From the NCBI RefSeq assembly GCF_022829295.1, contig NZ_JAKSYH010000136.1, positions 124,001-188,000 on the forward strand: a stretch of DNA of 64,000 nucleotides. The letters are read 5' to 3'. Numbering within the stretch: position 1 is the first letter of the stretch; each line of letters starts with the position of its first letter. Source of the stretch: Methylobacterium sp. J-088. GTDB lineage: Bacteria > Pseudomonadota > Alphaproteobacteria > Rhizobiales > Beijerinckiaceae. This document shows positions 55,172 through 64,000 of the stretch, in pieces. The notes beneath the pieces were generated by a model, which was given only the letters and a program-made list of their open reading frames with translations, was not told the DNA's origin and did no database searches. A program made the translations under genes and the position numbers.

Positions 55172-56287
55172 TTAGAATAATGCCAAGTCATCGCGATGCA
55201 CCATCCAGGCGCGGCCGGGATAGTTCAGCAAGTCCGGGATGCGCGCGCTCGGATGACCGATGATCAGGGCCGCTTCGGCACTGTCATAGGCGACAAGACC
55301 GCGCCCGAGGACACGGCCCTCGGGGTCGCGGATCACCACGGCATCCCCGCGGGAGAAACTGCCTTCGATCGCCCGGACGCCGACGGGAAGCAGGCTGGCG
55401 CCGCCCTGCAGGGCCTTCAGGGCGCCGGAATCGATCGTGAGCGTTCCGCGCGGTTCGAGGGAGCCGGCGATCCAGGTCTTGCGCGCCGCCGTCGGCGTCG
55501 AACCGGACAGGAACCACGTGCAGCGTGCGCCCTCCCGGAGGGCCTTCAGCGGGTTCTTCCCGCGCCCATCCGCGATCACCAGATGGGTGCCGCCGGACAC
55601 GGCGATCTTGGCGGCCTCGACCTTGGTGCGCATGCCGCCCCGCGACAGCTCGGAGGCCGGCCCGCCCGCCATCGCCTCGATTTCCGGGGTGATGCGTTCG
55701 ACCACAGCCAGATGGCGCGCATCCGGATCGCTCTTCGGCGGTGCGGTGTAGAGGCCGTCGATATCGGAGAACAGGACCAGCACGTCGGCATCGATCATCG
55801 TGGCGACGCGGGCGGCGAGGCGGTCGTTGTCGCCGTAGCGGATCTCGGAGGTCGCCACAGTGTCGTTCTCGTTGACCACCGGCACGGCGCGCATTTCCAG
55901 CAGCTTCAGCACGGTCGCCCGGGCGTTGAGGTAGCGGCGGCGCTCCTCCGTGTCCTGCGGCGTCACCAGGATCTGGCCGGCCACGATGCCGTGATGGCCG
56001 AGCGCCTCGGCCCAGTGCCTGGCCAGGGTGATCTGCCCCACCGAGGCCGCGCCTTGGCTCTCCTCCAGCCGCAGGGGTCCGGGCGGCAGGCCCAGCACCG
56101 TGCGTCCCAGCGCGATGCTGCCGGAGGACACGACCAGCACGTCGACGCCGCGCGCGTGCAACTCGGCAATGTCCTCGGCCAGCGCCGCGAGCCAGGCGTG
56201 CCGGAGACGCCCGGCGGTCCGGTCGACCAGGAGTGCCGACCCGACTTTGATGACGACACGGCGGAAATCTTCGAGGGTCGGGATCAT
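55172..56287 (-). CDS. proB: Glutamate 5-kinase ProB with PUA domain
   Basis: ProB phosphorylates glutamate, the regulated first step of proline synthesis. The 371-residue protein has the amino-acid-kinase domain ([44 protein letters not shown]) and a C-terminal PUA domain from about residue 275 ([25 protein letters not shown]). The ATG at 56287 matches the family start. Its upstream neighbour is now a 300-base gap with vapC remnants instead of the usual direct link to obgE. Confidence 0.95.
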   Translation of the reverse strand: MIPTLEDFRRVVIKVGSALLVDRTAGRLRHAWLAALAEDIAELHARGVDVLVVSSGSIALGRTVLGLPPGPLRLEESQGAASVGQITLARHWAEALGHHGIVAGQILVTPQDTEERRRYLNARATVLKLLEMRAVPVVNENDTVATSEIRYGDNDRLAARVATMIDADVLVLFSDIDGLYTAPPKSDPDARHLAVVERITPEIEAMAGGPASELSRGGMRTKVEAAKIAVSGGTHLVIADGRGKNPLKALREGARCTWFLSGSTPTAARKTWIAGSLEPRGTLTIDSGALKALQGGASLLPVGVRAIEGSFSRGDAVVIRDPEGRVLGRGLVAYDSAEAALIIGHPSARIPDLLNYPGRAWMVHRDDLALF

Positions 56288-56588
56288 GATTCGGGCGAAC
56301 ACGGATGCATGGGCGCGGTTTGAACGAAGCGGCATCCCTTGACCAGCCGCAGGCGGGCGCCTGTGGCGCGGGTCTTGAGAGCGTTCAGAGCTGGAACGCC
56401 GGCAATTCCGAGGCGATCGACCTCGATGCCTGGATCAGGGCCGGCCCGAATTGCCGCGTGGCGAACGGAGACGATCGCCCCGTTGAGGCGAAGCTGAGCG
56501 GCTTTGCAGGACCGCCTGAATCTGCGGGATGCTCATTGCGCGAATTCCGCCTCCGATCATCGGACATGTGTCTGCGGTCGCATCGTTT
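56288..56588. other. Non-coding gap between vapC remnant and proB
   Basis: These 301 bases hold no frame I would call a gene. A 60-codon minus-strand frame (56385-56567) and a 70-codon one in another frame have mixed third positions and no family likeness. The region probably carries the proB promoter and debris from the event that inserted or deleted the toxin-antitoxin genes. Confidence 0.45.
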
Positions 56589-56722
56589 TCAGTATTGGGC
56601 CATAGCCGCCCGAAGGTCGGTGTGGATGAAATCATTGCCCTTATGGAGAAGCGGAAGAGATCGGCATTTCGCTGCCGCGTAAGCCGGACAATCACCGATG
56701 TATCGCGTGCGATCATGACAGC
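56589..56722 (-). pseudogene. vapC toxin remnant (C-terminal PIN fragment only)
   Basis: In the minus frame ending with TGA at 56589-56591 the sequence encodes YIGDCPAYAAAKCRSLPLL followed by HKGNDFIHTDLRAAMAQY. This is the C-terminal third of a PIN-domain VapC (GDCxAYA with its catalytic Asp, and LL.KGxDFxxTDLR). Only about 44 codons remain. The N-terminal two thirds, with the first catalytic aspartates, are missing because this fragment begins within a few bases of the vapB stop. The fragment has no start codon of its own in frame. It cannot make an active RNase. Confidence 0.8.
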
Positions 56723-56725
56723 CGT

Positions 56726-57043
56726 TCAGAGGGGGAGTCCGCTGTCGTCGTACATGTCGCTGTGATCGGATCCCGGGCCCGGCTTTCGGAACGGCGCCAA
56801 GTCTTGGGCGAGTTCGAGGTCCTGGGCGAGTTCGAGAAGGCAGTCGTCGCGCTTCTGCTGCTCCGGGGCGAGCGGTATGGACGGCGCAGTTTCCAGCACC
56901 GACTTATCCGTGGCTAGAGCAGCCCGCGCGAGGCGCAGCGACTCGACGACGGCCGCGTCGACCGTGACACCGCGCCGTTCTGCGCGTTCACGAGCGAGGC
57001 GGATCGCCTCACCGCTCTCGAGGACCAAGACTTCGGTCTTCAT
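56726..57043 (-). CDS. VapB-type antitoxin (Rv0623 family), orphaned
   Basis: A 105-residue antitoxin. The N-terminal ribbon-helix-helix-like region contains ESGEAIRLARERAERRGVTVDAAVVESLR, and the C-terminal toxin-binding tail ends DHSDMYDDSGLPL, the typical MYDxxGLP ending. Family members are about 80-90 residues; this one is longer partly because of an 18-bp tandem duplication giving LELAQD twice. The toxin gene downstream is truncated, so the antitoxin has no visible target here and may act only as a DNA-binding repressor or against other VapC proteins. Confidence 0.82.
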   Translation of the reverse strand: MKTEVLVLESGEAIRLARERAERRGVTVDAAVVESLRLARAALATDKSVLETAPSIPLAPEQQKRDDCLLELAQDLELAQDLAPFRKPGPGSDHSDMYDDSGLPL

Positions 57044-57094
57044 TCACGCCTCACGCCGAGGGCGAGCCTAAGTCCCGTCCGCTGTGCGCGTCAC

Positions 57095-58138
<1,044 letters not shown>

Positions 58139-58155
58139 CTACGGGTCGCCCGGAA

Positions 58156-58190
58156 GCGGCCCCGCGCGACATATGGATATGCGGGGCCGC
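58156..58190 (-). terminator. Strong hairpin after the GNAT gene
   Basis: GCGGCCCCGC (58156-58165) and GCGGGGCCGC (58181-58190) form a perfect 10-bp stem around a 15-base loop. Next to it, TGACGATCCGGATCGTCA (58195-58212) is a perfect 18-base palindrome containing the GNAT stop codon. Together they separate the GNAT gene from obgE. There is no T run. Confidence 0.5.
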
Positions 58191-58209
58191 CCTATGACGA
58201 TCCGGATCG

Positions 58210-58821
58210 TCAGGAGGCCAGGGCCAGGTCCGAGGCCGGACGCGGCTCGGCCATGGCCCGGTGGCGGACCCATTCGGCGCGCTCCATGGCAAACCAGTCC
58301 AGCTGCCGCGGGCCACCCCGCGCCGGGCTCGGTGTCGCGCGCCGTTCGGTCCAGCGGAAGCCGACCTTCTCGATCACCCGCCGCGCGCCTTGGTCCTCCG
58401 GCAGGGCACCGACCGTCAGCCGCTCCCCACAAGCATACGCGAAGAAGGCGTGGACCAGGCTTGTCGCCGCCTCGCTCATCAGACCGTGCCCCCACCAGGG
58501 CCGGCCGAGCCAGTAGCCGAGATGCGGCGTGCCGTCGGCCTCGGTGATCGCGATCAGTCCGATCAGGCTGCCGGGGCTCTCGCGGCGCGCGAGGGCCAGG
58601 GTCAGGCCCGTTCCGGCGCTGTTGGCGCCGCGGACCTTGATGAGGAACTCATCGACCGCGCGGCGGTCGAGCGGGTGTGGGATGTGGGCCGTCATCTCGG
58701 CCACGGCCCGCTCGCCCGCGAGCGTCACGATGGCCGGCGCATCCTTCGCGGTCGGCCAGCGCAGCCACAGCCGCTGCGTTTCGATCCGGAAGACATCGTC
58801 ACGGGTCAGATCGGGGAACAT
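58210..58821 (-). CDS. GNAT family N-acetyltransferase (RimJ/RimL-like)
   Basis: A 203-residue acetyltransferase using acetyl-CoA. It has the RimJ/L opening [43 protein letters not shown] for pyrophosphate binding, and [13 protein letters not shown] near the C-terminus. Members acetylate protein N-termini or small amines. The position between rpmA and obgE is conserved in Hyphomicrobiales and hints at a ribosomal target, but this is not shown by the sequence. Confidence 0.9.
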   Translation of the reverse strand: MFPDLTRDDVFRIETQRLWLRWPTAKDAPAIVTLAGERAVAEMTAHIPHPLDRRAVDEFLIKVRGANSAGTGLTLALARRESPGSLIGLIAITEADGTPHLGYWLGRPWWGHGLMSEAATSLVHAFFAYACGERLTVGALPEDQGARRVIEKVGFRWTERRATPSPARGGPRQLDWFAMERAEWVRHRAMAEPRPASDLALAS

Positions 58822-58877
58822 CGTGCCCTCGCAGGGCGATGCGCCCGGCTCCGGGGCACCGCCTCAAGACGACGAAG

Positions 58878-58903
58878 GGGAGGATGGCGTCCCATCCTCC
58901 CCG
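58878..58903 (-). terminator. Hairpin after rpmA
   Basis: GGGGAGGATGG and CCATCCTCCCC form a perfect 11-bp stem with a 4-base loop in the 186-base gap between the rpmA stop and the GNAT start. On the minus strand it is followed by TTCGTCGTCTT, a broken T run. It may terminate or attenuate the ribosomal-protein transcript. The rest of the gap shows nothing clear. Confidence 0.6.
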
Positions 58904-59007
58904 GTGTTCCGTCCGATCCGGCCCGTCAGGGGCTGGGCTACGACGTCGCCGGTCCGGTGTGGGACACCGGGCGGGACGCCAGCTTCGCCACTCTGGGCGC
59001 CCGCCTG

Positions 59008-59274
59008 TTATTCCGCGGCCTCGGCCAGCGGTGCTACGGTCACGAAGTCGCGCCCGCGGCGCGTCTCGAAATGGACATGGCCCGGTACCAGCGCGAACAG
59101 CGTGTGGTCCTTGCCCATGCCGACATTGGCGCCGGGATGCCATTTGGTGCCGCGCTGGCGCACGATGATGTTGCCCGGAATGACGGCTTCCGAGCCGAAC
59201 TTCTTGACGCCGAGACGACGGCCGGCCGAGTCGCGGCCGTTGCGGGACGAGCCGCCTGCTTTCTTGTGTGCCAT
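59008..59274 (-). CDS. rpmA: 50S ribosomal protein L27
   Basis: L27 lies near the peptidyl-transferase centre. The 88-residue protein begins [21 protein letters not shown] and contains [25 protein letters not shown], unmistakable for L27. There is no N-terminal extension of the Firmicutes type. The gene follows rplU by 86 bases on the same strand. Confidence 0.98.
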   Translation of the reverse strand: MAHKKAGGSSRNGRDSAGRRLGVKKFGSEAVIPGNIIVRQRGTKWHPGANVGMGKDHTLFALVPGHVHFETRRGRDFVTVAPLAEAAE

Positions 59275-59360
59275 GGGATGCGCTCCGAATTCTGATCTGC
59301 TGCGATGCGGTCGCGGATCGGGTCCCCGGGGACCGTGACGCGCCCAGCGTTGAGCCGGCC

Positions 59361-59675
59361 TTAGGCCGAGATGCCGGTGATGCGGACCACCGTGTGGTCC
59401 TGCCGGTGGCCGCGCTTGCGGCGCGAGTTCTGCCGGCGGCGCTTCTTGAAGGCGATCACCTTCTTGTCGCGGCCATGGCGCACGATCTCGCCCGTGACGC
59501 TGATGCCCGACAGGGTCGGCGCGCCGACCTGGGTGGCGCCCGCGCCGTCCGCGAACAGGAGGACCTCGCCGAAGGTCACGGCCTCGCCGGCCTCGCCGGC
59601 CAGGGTGGCGATGGTGATGGTGTCGTTGGCGGCGACGCGGTACTGCTTACCGCCCGTCTTGATGACTGCGAACAT
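59361..59675 (-). CDS. rplU: 50S ribosomal protein L21
   Basis: L21 binds 23S rRNA early in assembly. The 104-residue protein begins [19 protein letters not shown] and ends with [26 protein letters not shown], the L21 signature. The ATG at 59675 matches the family; the frame continues upstream to 59804 without conserved sequence. The leader has two hairpins (59704-59765). Confidence 0.98.
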   Translation of the reverse strand: MFAVIKTGGKQYRVAANDTITIATLAGEAGEAVTFGEVLLFADGAGATQVGAPTLSGISVTGEIVRHGRDKKVIAFKKRRRQNSRRKRGHRQDHTVVRITGISA

Positions 59676-59703
59676 CGTTCTCTCGTGTTCTCGAACGGCC
59701 TCC

Positions 59704-59765
59704 GGGGCGGCTGCCCCTGGACCGGCTTCTTGTTTGAAGTCATTGCCGGGCTTGAGCCCGGACAA
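59704..59765. repeat. Two hairpins in the rplU leader, one a dispersed-repeat type
   Basis: GGGGC-GGCT-GCCCC (59704-59717) and CCGGGCT-TG-AGCCCGG flanked by TTG/CAA (59743-59765). The second resembles, from memory, the TTGCCGGGCTTG..CCCGGCAA palindromes dispersed in many alphaproteobacteria. Both would be transcribed in the 5' leader of rplU-rpmA and could fold there. Confidence 0.55.
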
Positions 59766-59868
59766 CGCGAAACGCGCAGACCCCGAAGAGAGGCCGCGCG
59801 CCATGTTTGGTCACTAGGGGCCGTGCGGCCGCGTGTCAATCCTTTGCCGTCTGCCTGCGCGGTCTGCG

Positions 59869-60240
59869 TCAGCGGAACCGCGCGCCGGTTACCAGGATGC
59901 CCTTCGCCACGGAGCCGTCCGGCCCGAAGGCCTGGAGCGCATTCGCGCACCACGCGTCCCGGCCCACGGTGGCCAGTTGCTGGCGGACCTGGCTCGCGCG
60001 GGTCCGCAGCTTCTCCTGAAGCACCGGTTCCTGGCCGGTATTGACCCGCGCGGCGAGGCGCAGGTTCGTCAGCTGGCCGGCCTTCACCTGCACGCCCGGA
60101 CAGGCCTGCTCGGCGATGATCGTAGTGGTCGCGGCGTCCGCATAATTGTCGAGGGGCGAGGCCGGAACGGGCGCAGCGGGTACCTGCGCGACGGCCGGGC
60201 CACCCAGGACCAGTGGCAGAAGAATCAAGGCCATCCGCAT
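59869..60240 (-). CDS. Secreted hypothetical protein, 123 aa
   Basis: A small periplasmic protein with a signal peptide ([18 protein letters not shown], cleavage before VPAAP) and two cysteines (EQACPGVQ and DAWCANAL) that may pair. The core is helical ([15 protein letters not shown]). No family recognised. The ATG at 60240 with a second Met two codons on is the natural start. It is separated from YceI by 157 bases containing a hairpin (AGGAGATG and CATCTCC). Confidence 0.7.
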   Translation of the reverse strand: MRMALILLPLVLGGPAVAQVPAAPVPASPLDNYADAATTTIIAEQACPGVQVKAGQLTNLRLAARVNTGQEPVLQEKLRTRASQVRQQLATVGRDAWCANALQAFGPDGSVAKGILVTGARFR

Positions 60241-60397
60241 CGTACAGGTCTCCGGAAGTCGGTTTTGCGATGCTGGTCCGGTCGACAGAGCCAACGGTCC
60301 CAATCTGCCGAGCGTTGCCGCTCCCCACCGTGCGGGGGGAAGGAGATGCGCGGAACCGTTCATCTCCCCTTCGCGGAGAAACATGAACCCGGTGGCA

Positions 60398-61027
60398 TTA
60401 CGGGGCCGCCTTGAACTCGCCCTCGATCCGCAGCGTCACCTCGTCTCCGAGTTGTGGCAGGTAGGCGTTGATGCCGAACTCCGAGCGCTTGATCACCGCC
60501 CGCCCATCGAATCCGACCGTGTAGCGCTGGTCCACCGGGTGAATGCCGGCCTGATTGAAGGTCGCGTCGATCGCCAGCGGGCGCACGGTGCCGCGCAGGG
60601 TCAGGTTGCCGCTGATGCGCGCCGTCGTCGGGCTCGTCGGCTCCACCTTGGTGGCGGTGAAGCTCGCCGTCGGGAACTTGGTCGTGTCGAAGAAGTCCGG
60701 CGCCGCGAGATGCTCGTTCAGGCGGGTGCTGCCGGTGATCACGCCGCCGAGCGGCACGCTGACCGAGAGCTGGCTCGTCTCCGGGCTCTTCGGGTCGAGG
60801 GTCAGGTTTCCGGTCAGGCCGGCGAACTGGCCGTAATAGGTCGAATAGCCGAGATGCGAGACAGACCACGTGATCTTGCCGTGGTCGGGATCGAGCACAT
60901 AGGCCCCCGGACGCACCTGGGTGGGGTCCGCGCTCGGCACGATTGGAACGGGCGCGGCGGGATCGTCGGCCGCCCGGGCCGGCGCGAGGGCGAGCAGGCC
61001 CAGCAGGGCGAGAAGTGGCGCGCGCAT
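60398..61027 (-). CDS. YceI family periplasmic protein
   Basis: A 209-residue lipocalin-like protein that binds polyprenoid-type lipids in its barrel. It has a signal peptide ([17 protein letters not shown]), the YceI start [20 protein letters not shown], and [17 protein letters not shown] and [22 protein letters not shown] at the end. Function in the cell is unsettled; some members respond to acid or osmotic stress. It is divergent from ruvA across 147 bases. Confidence 0.92.
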   Translation of the reverse strand: MRAPLLALLGLLALAPARAADDPAAPVPIVPSADPTQVRPGAYVLDPDHGKITWSVSHLGYSTYYGQFAGLTGNLTLDPKSPETSQLSVSVPLGGVITGSTRLNEHLAAPDFFDTTKFPTASFTATKVEPTSPTTARISGNLTLRGTVRPLAIDATFNQAGIHPVDQRYTVGFDGRAVIKRSEFGINAYLPQLGDEVTLRIEGEFKAAP

Positions 61028-61174
61028 GGTCGTCCCCCAGACTTGTCACCCCGCGGCCGGCCAAGCTCGGCCGGCGGGGCGACCCTGATTTCACGAAGTC
61101 CCGGCCCGCTCAAGCGCGTCTGGCGGACGCGCCCGCGCTTCTGTAGGCCATCCGAAGCAGCGGGCAGGCGTGAA

Positions 61175-61792
61175 ATGATCGGTAAACTCAAGGGCATCGT
61201 GGATTCGTTCGGCGAGGATTTCGTGATCCTCGACGTTTCGGGGGTCGGATACATCGCGCATTGCTCGGCACGGACCCTCCAGCGCATGCCGAAGGTCGGA
61301 GAGCCGGCCGAACTCTCCATCGAGACCCATGTGCGCGAGGATATGATCCGCCTGTACGGCTTCCGGTCCGACGCCGAGCGGGAATGGTTCCGCCTGCTCC
61401 AGACCGTACAGGGCGTCGGCGCCCGCGTGGCTCTTGGGGTGCTCTCGGTCATGGAACCCGATGCCCTGGCCGGCGCCATCGCGACGGGGGACAAGAGCGC
61501 GATCAGCCGCGCGCCCGGCGTCGGCCCACGGCTCGCGGCCCGGCTTACGGCCGAGCTGAAGGACAAGGCGCCCGCCTTCTCGCCCCTCGATCCGGCCCTC
61601 GTCGCCCTGGCCGGCGCCGTCGAGGCGGGTGCCCCCGCCGGCCCCGTCGCCGACGCGGTGTCGGCGCTCGTCAATCTCGGCTACCCGCAGGTCCAGGCCG
61701 CGACCGCGATCGCCGCCGCCTTGAAGGAAGCCGGACCGGAGGCCGAGGCCAAGGTGCTGATCCGGTTGGGCCTGCGGGAACTGGCCCGCTGA
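61175..61792 (+). CDS. ruvA: Holliday junction branch-migration protein RuvA
   Basis: RuvA binds four-way junctions and loads the RuvB motor. The 205-residue protein has the OB-fold domain ([25 protein letters not shown]), the helix-hairpin-helix region ([33 protein letters not shown]), a flexible linker and the C-terminal RuvB-binding domain ([20 protein letters not shown]). The usual neighbours ruvC and ruvB are missing: YceI lies upstream in opposite direction and bfd follows 207 bases downstream. Confidence 0.95.
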   Translation: MIGKLKGIVDSFGEDFVILDVSGVGYIAHCSARTLQRMPKVGEPAELSIETHVREDMIRLYGFRSDAEREWFRLLQTVQGVGARVALGVLSVMEPDALAGAIATGDKSAISRAPGVGPRLAARLTAELKDKAPAFSPLDPALVALAGAVEAGAPAGPVADAVSALVNLGYPQVQAATAIAAALKEAGPEAEAKVLIRLGLRELAR

Positions 61793-61899
61793 CGGCACGC
61801 CGCGGGGCCGGGCGCCCGCAGGGTGATTCGCATACGCCAGATCCATTCCCTTGACCGATCGGCCGCTGAGTGCCATGTCCGGGCAAGACCGGTAAGATA

Positions 61900-61931
61900 T
61901 TGAAAAGTCGCCACTTTTCAACTTTTCTAAT
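61900..61931 (+). promoter_or_regulatory. Palindrome and ICE-like site upstream of bfd
   Basis: TTGAAAAGT and ACTTTTCAA are perfect 9-base inverted repeats around CGCC (61900-61921). The overlapping TTTTCAACTTTTCTAAT (61915-61931) matches 11 of 14 fixed positions of the Irr iron-control element TTTAGAA-N3-TTCTAAA. It lies about 70 bases before bfd in an AT-rich patch. Confidence 0.45.
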
Positions 61932-61999
61932 CTGGCGGACAGGAGTGGCGCGGCCCGGACATGCGGGTCACGCCGGAAAAGGCGGGATCTGCGGGGCGC

Positions 62000-62272
62000 A
62001 TGATCGTCTGTTCTTGCAATGTCATCTCCGACGGCGCCGTTCGGTCCTGTCTGGCACCGGGTCCGGGCTGTCCGCGGACCCCCGCGCAGGTCTATGCCTG
62101 CCTCGGATGCAGCCCGAAATGCGGGCGCTGCGCCCGGACCATCCGGGATATCATGCGCACGGCCCTGGGTCAGGACGGCGCACCGGACAGCAGCCATGCC
62201 TGCTCCGCGTCTTGCGCTCAAGCATGCAGTTTGGTTTTATTCCAAACTGCGGATGAGGGAGTCGCCGCCTGA
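62000..62272 (+). CDS. bfd: Bacterioferritin-associated ferredoxin (Bfd-like)
   Basis: Bfd is a [2Fe-2S] protein that passes electrons to bacterioferritin to release stored iron. The 90-residue product begins [11 protein letters not shown], with the CxC pair, and has [18 protein letters not shown] holding the CxxC pair, in the BFD-domain order. The C-terminal 30 residues are Cys/Ala-rich and not conserved. Their DNA contains the palindrome before bfr. It is 43 bases from bfr, in the typical pair. Confidence 0.9.
   Translation: MIVCSCNVISDGAVRSCLAPGPGCPRTPAQVYACLGCSPKCGRCARTIRDIMRTALGQDGAPDSSHACSASCAQACSLVLFQTADEGVAA
62226..62250. promoter_or_regulatory. Perfect palindrome before bfr, Irr/ICE-like
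   Basis: GCAGTTTGG and CCAAACTGC are perfect 9-base arms around a 7-base AT-only centre. The central 17 bases, TTTGGTTTTATTCCAAA, match 10 of 14 positions of the ICE consensus, with a compensating G/C pair. It lies inside the 3' end of bfd, 66 bases before the bfr start. Confidence 0.5.
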
Positions 62273-62315
62273 CGTGACTGCCCCCGCCTGTGTTAATCTA
62301 AGGAGTTCGGGGGCT

Positions 62316-62813
62316 ATGAAGGGCGACACCAAGGTCATCGAGTATCTGAATCGTGGCCTGCGCAGCGAGCTGACCGCGGTCAGCCAGTACTGGCTCCACT
62401 TCCGTATGCTCAACAACTGGGGTTACATCGACCTTGCCAAGTTCTGGCGCAAGGAGTCGATCGAGGAGATGAACCACGCCGACCGGTTCATCGATCGGAT
62501 CCTGTTCCTCGAGGGCTTCCCGAACCTGCAGGAACTCGAGCCCCTGCGTATCGGGCAGAACGTCACGGAGGTTATCGAGTGCGACCTCGCGGCTGAGCAC
62601 GGCGCGCGCAATCTCTATCTCGAGGCGGCTCAGTACTGCGATTCGATCAACGATCGCGTGTCCATGCGCCTGTTCGAGGAACTGGCCGAGGACGAGGAAG
62701 GCCATATCGACTTCCTCGAGACGCAGCTCGACCTGATCAAGCAGATCGGCCTGCCGCTCTACGCGCAGCGCCACATCGGCGGGCTTGAGCCGATCGCCCC
62801 CGAGAAAGATTGA
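62316..62813 (+). CDS. bfr: Bacterioferritin
   Basis: This forms the heme-containing 24-mer that oxidises and stores iron. The 165-residue protein starts [27 protein letters not shown]. It has the ferroxidase ligands (Glu18, Glu51, His54, Glu94-region, Glu127/His130 in [11 protein letters not shown]) and Met52 in [11 protein letters not shown], the heme ligand. AAGGAG lies about ten bases before the ATG. It follows bfd and is followed by a palindromic repeat. Confidence 0.97.
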   Translation: MKGDTKVIEYLNRGLRSELTAVSQYWLHFRMLNNWGYIDLAKFWRKESIEEMNHADRFIDRILFLEGFPNLQELEPLRIGQNVTEVIECDLAAEHGARNLYLEAAQYCDSINDRVSMRLFEELAEDEEGHIDFLETQLDLIKQIGLPLYAQRHIGGLEPIAPEKD

Positions 62814-62925
62814 TTTGAAACGGGCTCCGGCACCGCTGGAGCCCGGCTCCGATATGTCTACTTCGTGAGCCGAGGCACTCTCTCCTCCCCGGCGATCCCG
62901 GGCCGGCCCTGGATCGCTCGAGCTT

Positions 62926-63021
62926 GTGGGGAGGAGTTGGAGGTGGGGGTCGTGCAGGATGCGTCGTTACGATGCCTTCTGCACCACCCCCACCCTTGCC
63001 CCTCCCCACAAGAGGGAGGGG
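62926..63021. repeat. Palindromic intergenic repeat after bfr
   Basis: The 62926-63009 segment is an imperfect inverted repeat with outer arms GTGGGGAGG / CCTCCCCAC and inner arms GGTGGGGGT.GTGCAG / CTGCAC.ACCCCCACC around a short loop. CCCCTCCC-N7-GGGAGGGG (62999-63021) overlaps its right end and is followed by TTTTT eight bases on. The whole 309-base gap 62814-63122 contains no gene; this element fills its centre and may terminate bfr. Confidence 0.75.
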
Positions 63022-63122
63022 AAAAGCGCCTTTTTCTCAGGATGTTGGTGTTAGACCGGCACGTCGGAATCCGTTAGGCAGCGGGGAGGGGGCCCCAAGG
63101 CCGGCTCCCCTTCTGTCGGGAT

Positions 63123-63938
63123 ATGAGGGCACAGATCAGGATGCGGCTCGTCGTGGTGGGCGCCGATGGGCGCATGGGACGGATTCTGGTGCGCGCCGTT
63201 GCGGAGGCGGAGGGGTGCATGCTCTCGGCTGCGATCGAGCGCCCCGGCTCGTCCGCCCTCGGGCAGGATGCGGGGATCCTGGCCGGCCTCGCGCCGCTGG
63301 GCGTCGCCGTCACCGACGATCCGCTTGCCGCTTTCGCGGCCGCCGACGGGGTGCTCGACTTCACGACGCCCGCGGCCACCATCCAGTTTGCCGAACTGGC
63401 CGCCCAGGCCCGCATCGTCCACGTGGTCGGAACCACGGGCCTGTCGGATGACGACCGCGAGGCGCTGAAGGCGGCCTCGTATCACGCGCGGATCGTGCAG
63501 TCGGGGAACATGTCGCTCGGCATCAACCTGATGGCGGAGCTCGTCCGGCGCGTGGCGAAATCGCTGGGCGACGAATTCGATATCGAGATCAGCGAGATGC
63601 ATCACCGCATGAAGGTGGATGCCCCATCGGGCACCGCGCTAATGCTGGGCGAGGCCGCCGCCGACGGCCGCGGCGTTGCGTTGAAGGCGGTCCGCGTCTC
63701 CACGCGGGACGGCCAGACCGGCGCGCGCAGGCCCGGCGATATCGGCTTCGCGACCCTGCGGGGCGGGACGGTCGTGGGGGATCACAGCGTGATCTTCGCC
63801 GGCGCGGGCGAGAGCCTGACGATCAGCCACCATGCCGCCGACCGCGGGCTCTTCGCCACGGGGGCGGTCAAGGCGGCGCTGTGGGCCCACCCGAGGCCGC
63901 CGGGCCTCTACAGCATGGCCGATGTCCTCGGCCTCTGA
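63123..63938 (+). CDS. dapB: 4-hydroxy-tetrahydrodipicolinate reductase
   Basis: DapB reduces the dihydrodipicolinate precursor in lysine and diaminopimelate synthesis. The 271-residue protein has the NAD(P) loop [26 protein letters not shown], and the substrate motif [16 protein letters not shown] with catalytic His and Lys, then [17 protein letters not shown]. The ATG at 63123 is used; an ATG six codons later (63141) also has GAGGG at a suitable distance. gpmA follows 11 bases after the stop. Confidence 0.96.
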   Translation: MRAQIRMRLVVVGADGRMGRILVRAVAEAEGCMLSAAIERPGSSALGQDAGILAGLAPLGVAVTDDPLAAFAAADGVLDFTTPAATIQFAELAAQARIVHVVGTTGLSDDDREALKAASYHARIVQSGNMSLGINLMAELVRRVAKSLGDEFDIEISEMHHRMKVDAPSGTALMLGEAAADGRGVALKAVRVSTRDGQTGARRPGDIGFATLRGGTVVGDHSVIFAGAGESLTISHHAADRGLFATGAVKAALWAHPRPPGLYSMADVLGL

Positions 63939-63949
63939 CGGGGAGCCCC

Positions 63950-64000
63950 ATGGAACGCCTTTTGGTGCTCACCCGGCACGGCCAGAGCGAATACAACCGC
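63950..64000 (+). CDS. gpmA: 2,3-bisphosphoglycerate-dependent phosphoglycerate mutase, N-terminus only
   Basis: Seventeen codons are visible before the window ends: MERLLVLTRHGQSEYNR. The RHGxSxxN motif with its phospho-accepting His is the N-terminal signature of the cofactor-dependent mutase family, and the opening RLLVLTRHG favours GpmA. It begins 11 bases after dapB on the same strand, so the two are probably co-transcribed. Confidence 0.85.
   Translation, partial: MERLLVLTRHGQSEYNR

Noticed and set aside
56435..56716. 93-codon minus frame starting MIARDTSVIV that looks like a VapC start
   Set aside because: Only the first dozen residues resemble a PIN start, by chance; the real VapC remnant is in another frame and lacks its N-terminus.
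61900..61921. Palindrome considered as the ruvA terminator
   Set aside because: It is 108 bases from the ruvA stop, the stem is AT-rich and the T run is interrupted; a regulatory site before bfd fits better.

Overview
The window is high-GC, densely coded chromosomal DNA from an alphaproteobacterium of the Hyphomicrobiales. Methylobacterium or a close relative fits best. The reasons are the gene order rplU-rpmA-GNAT-obgE-proB-proA-nadD-rsfS-rlmH-envC-ctpA-polysaccharide deacetylase-rppH, the tadA/rluB/rsmD group, guaB followed by an RsmB-type methyltransferase, a Ros/MucR regulator, a phasin, a large NAD-glutamate dehydrogenase, and promoters of the GGAAC-N17-GTT type used by the general-stress sigma factor EcfG. 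The genus is an inference; no rRNA, tRNA, prophage, insertion sequence or CRISPR array was seen.

Layout. 1-3842: end of a branched-chain amino-acid-type ABC transporter operon (ATPase, binding protein, two permeases). 3937-7113: a small orphan gene, mutL, and an overlapping two-gene module ending in an HTH protein. 7245-13438: acyl-CoA dehydrogenase, thiolase, SDR, APH-type kinase and a DUF6285 protein in one tight operon, with a convergent acyl-CoA ligase. Apart from the thiolase this gene set matches the levulinate/4-hydroxyacid (Lva) pathway of Pseudomonas putida and is the most interesting metabolic unit here. 13645-16364: phasin, alpha/beta hydrolase, XRE regulator, cupin. 16369-20837: rsmD, an rluB-like gene with a very long Gly/Arg-rich tail, two tiny stress genes with EcfG-type promoters, tadA and an SDR. 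20844-24898: outer-membrane barrel, a zinc-less MucR, an MFS pump. 25006-35260: NAD-glutamate dehydrogenase, MarR, three MFS transporters and a DoxX protein.

35478-41780: lipoprotein, guaB, a ketopantoate reductase, a small lipoprotein, an RsmB-type rRNA methyltransferase that appears to start at CTG, and an esterase. 41785-47099: membrane and unknown-function genes (O-antigen-ligase-like, DUF2937, WD40, DUF1275, a single-domain response regulator, DUF2939). 47123-59675: the conserved block on the minus strand covering RNA decay, cell-wall hydrolysis control, ribosome maturation, NAD and proline synthesis, Obg and ribosomal proteins L27/L21. It is interrupted by a vapB gene with a deleted vapC and by a palindromic repeat that supplies the probable envC start codon. 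59869-64000: a secreted unknown, YceI, ruvA without ruvB or ruvC, an iron-storage pair bfd-bfr with Irr/ICE-like palindromes, dapB and the first codons of gpmA.

Start codons were chosen from ribosome-binding sites and family lengths; several genes start at GTG or TTG, and two (rsmB-like, rsfS) have no usable canonical start. All family assignments were made by reading motifs, without database searches.
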